The notes under the pieces were generated by a model that searched no databases, was not told where the DNA came from, and saw only the letters and a list, made by a program, of their open reading frames with translations. This document shows, in pieces, positions 26,113 to 30,479 of a stretch of 30,479 nucleotides of DNA. How positions within the stretch are numbered: position 1 is the first letter of the stretch; each line of letters starts with the position of its first letter. Made by a program: the position numbers and the translations under genes. The stretch is from Heterostelium multicystogenum (lineage: Eukaryota > Evosea > Eumycetozoa > Acytosteliales > Acytosteliaceae), in contig RCNN01000562.1 in the NCBI GenBank assembly GCA_003667245.1, forward strand, positions 1-30,479, written 5' to 3'.

Positions 26113-26919
26113 GGGTACATATCCGTTGTTTGGGTAACGGCCTCTATTGGTTCCGCTCTTACAGCGGCTCACTTTTGAACAGCGCAAAAGTAAGCAAAAC
26201 GCTCTTGCCCCACCACTCGGCACCTCGCCTAGGCTCGGTGTGCCCTCACTCCGGCTTTGGACCGTGGGCCGCCGTCATGGGCCATCCTTGGCCCAGGACG
26301 GCTAACCTGGCGTCCTGCCAGGTTACCCACGCTCCAAAGCCTGCGTTCGGCCAGCGTGGTTTAACGGGGCGCCTCAGATCAAGATCAAAAGCAGATCAAG
26401 AGCACAGCGGCCTACCGGCCGGCTTGAGTGTTTAAAAAGCCAAATCAAAAAGCTAAAGCGGGCACGGTCCACTGTAGGAGCTGGCTTGCCGGCGATAGCA
26501 TCACCTCGGTGTGTCTGGAAAACCGAGGTGTCTGCATCGCCGGCAAGCCAGCTCCTACAGAAAAAGCAGCTCTGCTTTTCGCTCTGGTTTTTGATCTGGC
26601 TTTTAACACTCAGGTCGGCTTTCAGGCCGCCGTGCTCTTGCTTTTGATCTTGATCTGACTGCCCCAATAAGCCGAGGCCGAAGCAGGTATTTGCGCAGCG
26701 GGTAAACCGGCAGGACGCCGGTTTAGCCGCGCCGGGCCATGGATGGCCCGTCGCGGCGGCCCGCTTCGCGGCCGGAGTGAGGGAACGCCGAGCCTAGGCG
26801 AGGCGCCGACAGGCGGCAGAGCCCATACATTTGCTTACTTTGGGGCTTTTCCCAAAAGTGAGCCGCTGTAAGAGCGGAAACCATAAGCCGCCGTTACCTA
26901 AATAACGGATATACACCCC
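26113..26919. repeat. Large imperfect palindrome (about 0.8 kb) of Pseudomonas intergenic repeats
   Basis: The left arm begins GGGTACATATCCGTTG right after the HisD-like stop; the right arm ends with the inverse, AACGGATATACACCC. In between, matching blocks occur in mirror order: CCGCTCTTACAGCGGCTCAC / GTGAGCCGCTGTAAGAGCGG, AAAAGTAAGCAAA, CTCGCCTAGGCTCGG / CCGAGCCTAGGCGAG, the 'CCATGG/CCATCC' block, GATCAAGATCAAAAGCA, and a central REP pair at 26472-26560. No gene is supported. It would fold into a very long hairpin. Confidence 0.85.
26472..26560. repeat. REP inverted pair at the centre of the large palindrome
   Basis: CTGTAGGAGCTGGCTTGCCG and its exact inverse, CGGCAAGCCAGCTCCTACAG, enclose a hairpin made of CACCTCGGT and ACCGAGGTG. 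Its midpoint, 26516, coincides with that of the whole palindrome. Confidence 0.9.
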
Positions 26920-27050
26920 ATCACCCCGCCCACCACTTCCGCTCCAATAAAAACCGACCATATACTCTCTTCCCCCCGGGCAAAAAAAACGCCAGACCAG
27001 CCTCCCGTGAAAGAGCGCATGATCCAGCGTAAAAATGAACCTCGGCTGCT

Positions 27051-28205
27051 TCAGCCAGGCCCCATGTTCAACCCCTTCAGACCGCGAATCACCACAAAGC
27101 TTTCCGGTTTGCAGGTCAACGCCACGTTCGTCCCCGGCGGCAGTGCGTGGCTCCCGGGAGTGGTAGTGCTGGCATTTGGATCAAGCGTTGCCCACCGGCC
27201 ACCTCCACCCGGTAGATCACCCGATTCGCCGATAACGAAGTGTACGGAACGCACCGTCGGCAGTGCCGGGTTAAGCCTCCCGCGCCGAACGCACCAGCGT
27301 CCGGCCAGTGCGGCGACTCCCGAAACGCCCGGCAGTCACCCCAGGGCCGAGGCTCAGGCCGGATTTTCAGGCCGGATCGACACATTCACCGGCCCTGCCA
27401 CCCACGCCGCTTTTTAGCCGTATGGGCATAACCCACAACGGCAACTCGACCACGCCACCCAGCCCATTACGTGCCGTTGACGATATTGGTATCGCCGAAA
27501 AACCTGGCGGCAAACAACGTGCGCGGCGACCAATACATCTCCTGCGGCCCGCCGATCTGCTCGATGCCACCTTGTTCAGCAAGTACCCACACGGTCCGAC
27601 AAGATCATCGCTTCGTCCTGGTCGTGAGTCACATACACAAACCGTGGTGGGAAGTCTCTTCGTGGATGCGCTTGATCTCGTTAAGCATGTGATGGCGAAT
27701 CTTCAGGTCCAGGGCCGCCAGCGGCTCGTCCAGCAGCAACACCGCCGGGCGATTCACCAGTTGCGCGGGCAGGGCCACACGTTGCGCCTGCCCGCCACTG
27801 AGCTCGGAGATCCAGCGGCTCTTGAAGCTTTCCAGTTGCACCAGTTCCAGCGCCTTGTTCACTTCACGCTTGATCTCATCCTTGGGCTTCTCTTCAAAAA
27901 CGCAACCCGAAGGCCACGTTGTCGAACACGTCCAGGTGCGGGAACAGCGCCGTACTTCTGGAACACCCATATTCACCGGGCGGTGTTTCAGGGCGCCAGG
28001 GCGGTGGAGTCCTTGCCGTCGATCACCACTTTGCCGTGGTGGGCTCTTCGAAGCCGGCAATGATCCGCATCAGGGTGGTCTTGCCGCAGCCACGGGGCCG
28101 AGCAGGGTCAGGATCTCGTTGCGTTTTACCGTGAGGTCGACTTGCCCAGGGCAGTGAGGTTGCCGTAGCTCTTGGAAATCCGGTCAGTTCAATACTGTTG
28201 GTCAT
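27051..28205 (-). pseudogene. ABC importer ATPase (PotA/PotG-like), frameshifted
   Basis: The start MTNSIELTGF at 28205 follows a ribosome-binding-like GAG in the upstream gene's tail. Walker A is GCGKTTLMRIIAGFEEPT, the signature is ELSGGQAQRVAL and Walker B is LLLDEPLAALD; the D-loop and HHMLNEIKRIHEET follow. The H-loop region appears as a shifted VTHDQDEAM. A TOBE domain is expected in the last 110 residues and can be read in pieces, such as GGPQEMYWSPR, FFGDTNIV and PPGTNVALTCKPESFVV. The frame ends KGLNMGPG at 27051. At least seven breaks are needed. The family powers uptake of polyamines, iron or related compounds. The size of about 385 residues is normal. Confidence 0.85.
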
Positions 28206-28209
28206 GGTG

Positions 28210-29012
28210 TTACTCTGCAGTTTCAGCACGTTCAAGTTCGAGGCGGGCGACGACGCAAGGTCATGACCAGGCCGGCAATGGCGATGATGGCTATGGTCAC
28301 CACCAGCATGAATACCGAGGCGGCATTGATGGTGGGGCTGACGGCGCGGCGCATCAATCGAAAGAATCATGAGGGGCAGCGTGGTGTCGCTGCCGGTGAA
28401 CGAACACGGTGATCAGGAATTCATCCATCGACAGCGCCACCGCGAGGATCGGGCGCCGGCGATGGTTGGCCCCGATGATCGGCAGCGTCACCAGCCAGAA
28501 CGCTTTGAGGGGCGAGGCGCCGAGGTCGCGGGCGGCCTCCTCGAACGACAGGTCGAAATACTCCAGCCGTGAGAGCGCAACCGACTCCACGAAGAACGGA
28601 AAGGTGAACAGGGTGTGGCCGATGATCACCGTCAGCAGCGAACGAGGCAGGCCGACCAGTGAGAAGAAAAATCACCAGTGCAATCCCCAAAAACAAAACG
28701 GGCAAGGCGATGGGGCCAAAGTTCATGAACGCGAACACCGCTTTTACCCGGCCTTTCATGCGCATTCAGCGCCAGGGCCGAGAACGTGCCCAGCAGCGTG
28801 GGTGAGAATCGCCGAACCCGGCGGCGACGATCGCACTGTTGGTCAGGGCTGTCATGAAGTCCGAACTGCTGAACAGCGCCTCGTAGCCAGCGCGTGGAAA
28901 AACCCTCGAACGGGAACGACAGCGAGGCGGACGAGTGAAAGCTGAACAGCGCGATAATCGCGATGGGCGCGTAGAGGAACAACATGTAGACGTAAGTGAA
29001 TAACCGGATCAT
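28210..29012 (-). pseudogene. ABC importer permease 2 (PotI/PotC-like), frameshifted
   Basis: The start MIRLFTYVYMLFLYAPIAII gives TM1. The binding-protein-dependent transport domain includes LARCLFFSLVGLPRSLLTVI-like text across frames, then GHTLFTFPFFVESVALSRLE and YFDLSFEEAARDLGASPLKA with FWLVTLPII. The EAA motif, EEAARDLGASPLKAFW-x(n)-P, is complete. The C-terminus reads in a shifted frame as IAIIAIAGLVMTL and ends with the acidic tail ARLELERAETAE at 28210-28212. Breaks lie near 28870, 28805, 28760, 28650, 28445, 28355 and 28250. The stop lies four bases before the ATPase start codon. Six TMs are expected. Confidence 0.8.
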
Positions 29013-29042
29013 GGCGCGAGTTACCTTTTTTATGAGCGGCAG

Positions 29043-29987
29043 TCAGTCCGTGGTAACGCTTGCCGGGTGCCAGGTTAGGCTGCGCGCACACCCCCCAGCA
29101 GCAACGCGTTACCACCAGCATGAACACGATCAACAGCAGATAAGCCATCGCCGCACCGAGTGGCCAGTTACCTACCGAGCGGAACTGGTGGCGATCACCA
29201 GCCCGGTGGGTCATCGCATCCCGGCCGCCCAGCAGTTGCGGGTGACGTAGTCGCTGGCGGCCAGCACGAAGGTGAACATGAAGGAGCTGACCGATGCTCT
29301 TGTGGGCCATCGGCATGATCACCCGCCACAGAATGGTGACACCGCCGGCGCCCAGGTCGGCAGCGGCCTCCAGGTAGTCCTTCTTGATGTCCCGCAGGCC
29401 CGACACCAGCAGCAACAGAGTGAAAGGCAGCATTGATGTGCACCAGGGTCAGCACCACGGCGAACTTGGCTGAACACCAAGCCACTCCAGCGGCTGGTCG
29501 ATCAGGCCGAAGTGCAGCAGGGTGGAGTTGATCACGCCGTTGGTGCCCAGGATCGAGCGCCATGCGTAGACCCGTACCAGGTAACTGGAAAACCACGACA
29601 CCAACGCCAGGTACAACACGGCGTTGGAGCGTGTGCGGTACACGATGTAATAGGCCACCGGCGCACTGATCACGGTGGAGAGCAGGGCGGTCCAGAAGCC
29701 GTTTTGCAGGGCGATCCACAGCGAGTCATAAAACCCGCTGGCGCTCAGGGCCTTGGCATAGTTGGCCAGGGTGGCGGCCGGCTCCATGCTGAAGGTCTTG
29801 GCGGTCCAGAAAACTGGCAATCAGCAACAGTGCCGACGGAACCAGAAAGAACACCACCAGAAAACAGCAACGGCGGCGACGCCAGCCAATACCCGCTGAG
29901 GGTTCTCTTATCCATCTTCACGTGTTTACCGACCCTTGAATCGCCGTCGTCCAGGGGCATGGACTCGGTGTTGTTGACTACGGTCAT
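29043..29987 (-). pseudogene. ABC importer permease 1 (PotB/PotH-like), frameshifted
   Basis: The start at 29987 gives MTVVNNTESMPLDDGDSRVG, a hydrophilic leader; the alternative start MDKRTLSGYWLASPPLL is at 29915. Blocks include NAVLYLALVSWFSSYLVRVY (TM), AWRSILGTNGVINSTLLHFG, LRDIKKDYLEAAADLGAGGV with TILWRVIMPMAHKSI (EAA motif) and VGNWPLGAAMAYLLLIVFML. Breaks lie near 29865, 29815, 29475, 29435, 29305, 29235, 29180 and 29095. The stop is uncertain; 29043-29045 gives the best tail. Gene order and overlap place it between the binding protein and permease 2. Confidence 0.8.
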
Positions 29988-30096
29988 GATGAGGTTGCCT
30001 TTGCGTTTTTATTCGAGAGTCAGGGCGCGTTGACCCGTGGGGCGCGTGTTGATGAACCCACCACCCACGGTTGCCAGCGCCGGCGTGCCAAGCGCT

Positions 30097-30479
30097 CTAG
30101 AACGAGCCTTTGAAGTTCGCCCACTGATCGATCCATTCCGCATAGGTCAATACTTTTTCGGAGCTCAGGGGCGGTTGGCCATAGAGTTTGGATTTTCTCG
30201 AAGAAGCTGTCGAGGTTCGCGTAGTCAAAGGTGTTTCTCAGGTCCTCCGGCAGCAGCGGCACGGCCTTGGGGTTGACCACGCCGGAGAACATCGTGGTTT
30301 GCCATCCTTGGCCTGGGTATCGGGCTCCAGGGTCTTGTTGAAACTCCAGGGCCAGGGAATATCCTTGGCGGTTTTCGGGATGAACAACGCATCGCACCAC
30401 AGCGCTGCGGCCTTCGCTGGGCACCGACAGGGCAGTGGTCACGCCACGCTTTGATGGTTTCGCTCGGGTGTTGGCGGAG
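30097..30479 (-). pseudogene. ABC importer periplasmic binding protein (PotD/PotF-like), C-terminal part only, frameshifted
   Basis: The gene runs off the right edge, so only about 127 C-terminal codons are present. Blocks read, across frames, DALFIPKTAKDIPWPWSFNK, GVVNPKAVPLLPEDLRNTFD, YANLDSFFEKIQ and a C-terminal LTYAEWIDQWANFKGSF with the stop at 30097-30099. Pieces such as NPKAV and the terminal 'W-x-W-x-F' helix match spermidine/putrescine-type binding proteins. Breaks lie near 30420, 30295 and 30190. It should bind a cationic amine or similar ligand in the periplasm; the ligand-binding residues are outside the window. Confidence 0.75.

Noticed and set aside
1..30479. CRISPR array, transposase or insertion sequence
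   Set aside because: No regularly spaced repeats were seen and no DDE or Y1 transposase motif was recognised in any frame. REP sequences are present without a RAYT gene in the window.

Overview
The window reads as chromosome from a Pseudomonas, most likely of the P. fluorescens group. The evidence is an OprD-family porin, an Rnk-type regulator, an IbpA-type small heat-shock protein, PotFGHI-like ABC genes, Pseudomonas REP hairpins of the GTAGGAGCTGGCTTGCC type, and a base composition that looks GC-rich (estimated by eye) except at the left end. Species cannot be fixed from the sequence alone. Most recognisable genes carry one to several frameshifts, often near short homopolymer runs and in genes of unrelated function. 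This looks more like indel error in the assembly than mass gene decay. I therefore give whole-gene spans that bridge the breaks and state where they lie.

Region 1 (1-2330) is AT-rich and foreign-looking. It holds two overlapping plus-strand genes: a 5'-truncated protein with a DGQHR/ParB-like motif, and a protein ending in a HEPN-type R-x4-H motif. This is the best candidate for an undescribed defence-type module. Region 2 (2458 to about 8770) is a decayed prophage or phage-derived island: a C5 cytosine methyltransferase, small phage proteins, a beta-helix tailspike, an HTH protein, a remnant of a lysis-associated 'structural protein P5' type gene, an Rz-like spanin, an SRAP-domain remnant and a lipoprotein. 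It ends at a tRNA-like element with a terminator.

Region 3 (9021-16480) is ordinary core genome: rnk, a GNAT acetyltransferase, an Hsp20 gene, an OprD porin, an ArsR-type regulator with a quinone-oxidoreductase-like enzyme (two matching operators), a fasciclin-domain protein, a lipoprotein and small hypotheticals.

Region 4 (16496-26112) is a LacI-type catabolic locus. Two paralogous MFS transporters diverge from one control region. A LacI-family regulator follows the second transporter. A minus-strand operon encodes a ThuA-like protein, a ThDP enzyme of the acetolactate-synthase type and a GMC oxidoreductase. Divergent from that operon is a histidinol-dehydrogenase-like gene. Four copies of a 14-bp palindromic operator, GTTATACG(T/A)ATAAC, sit in pairs in the two divergent intergenic regions and tie these genes into one regulon. 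The substrate is unknown; a polyol, sugar acid or sulfonate is plausible.

Region 5 (26113-26919) is a noncoding imperfect palindrome of about 0.8 kb centred on a REP hairpin. Region 6 (27051 to the end) is a minus-strand polyamine/opine-type ABC importer: binding protein (partial), two permeases and an ATPase, all frameshifted.
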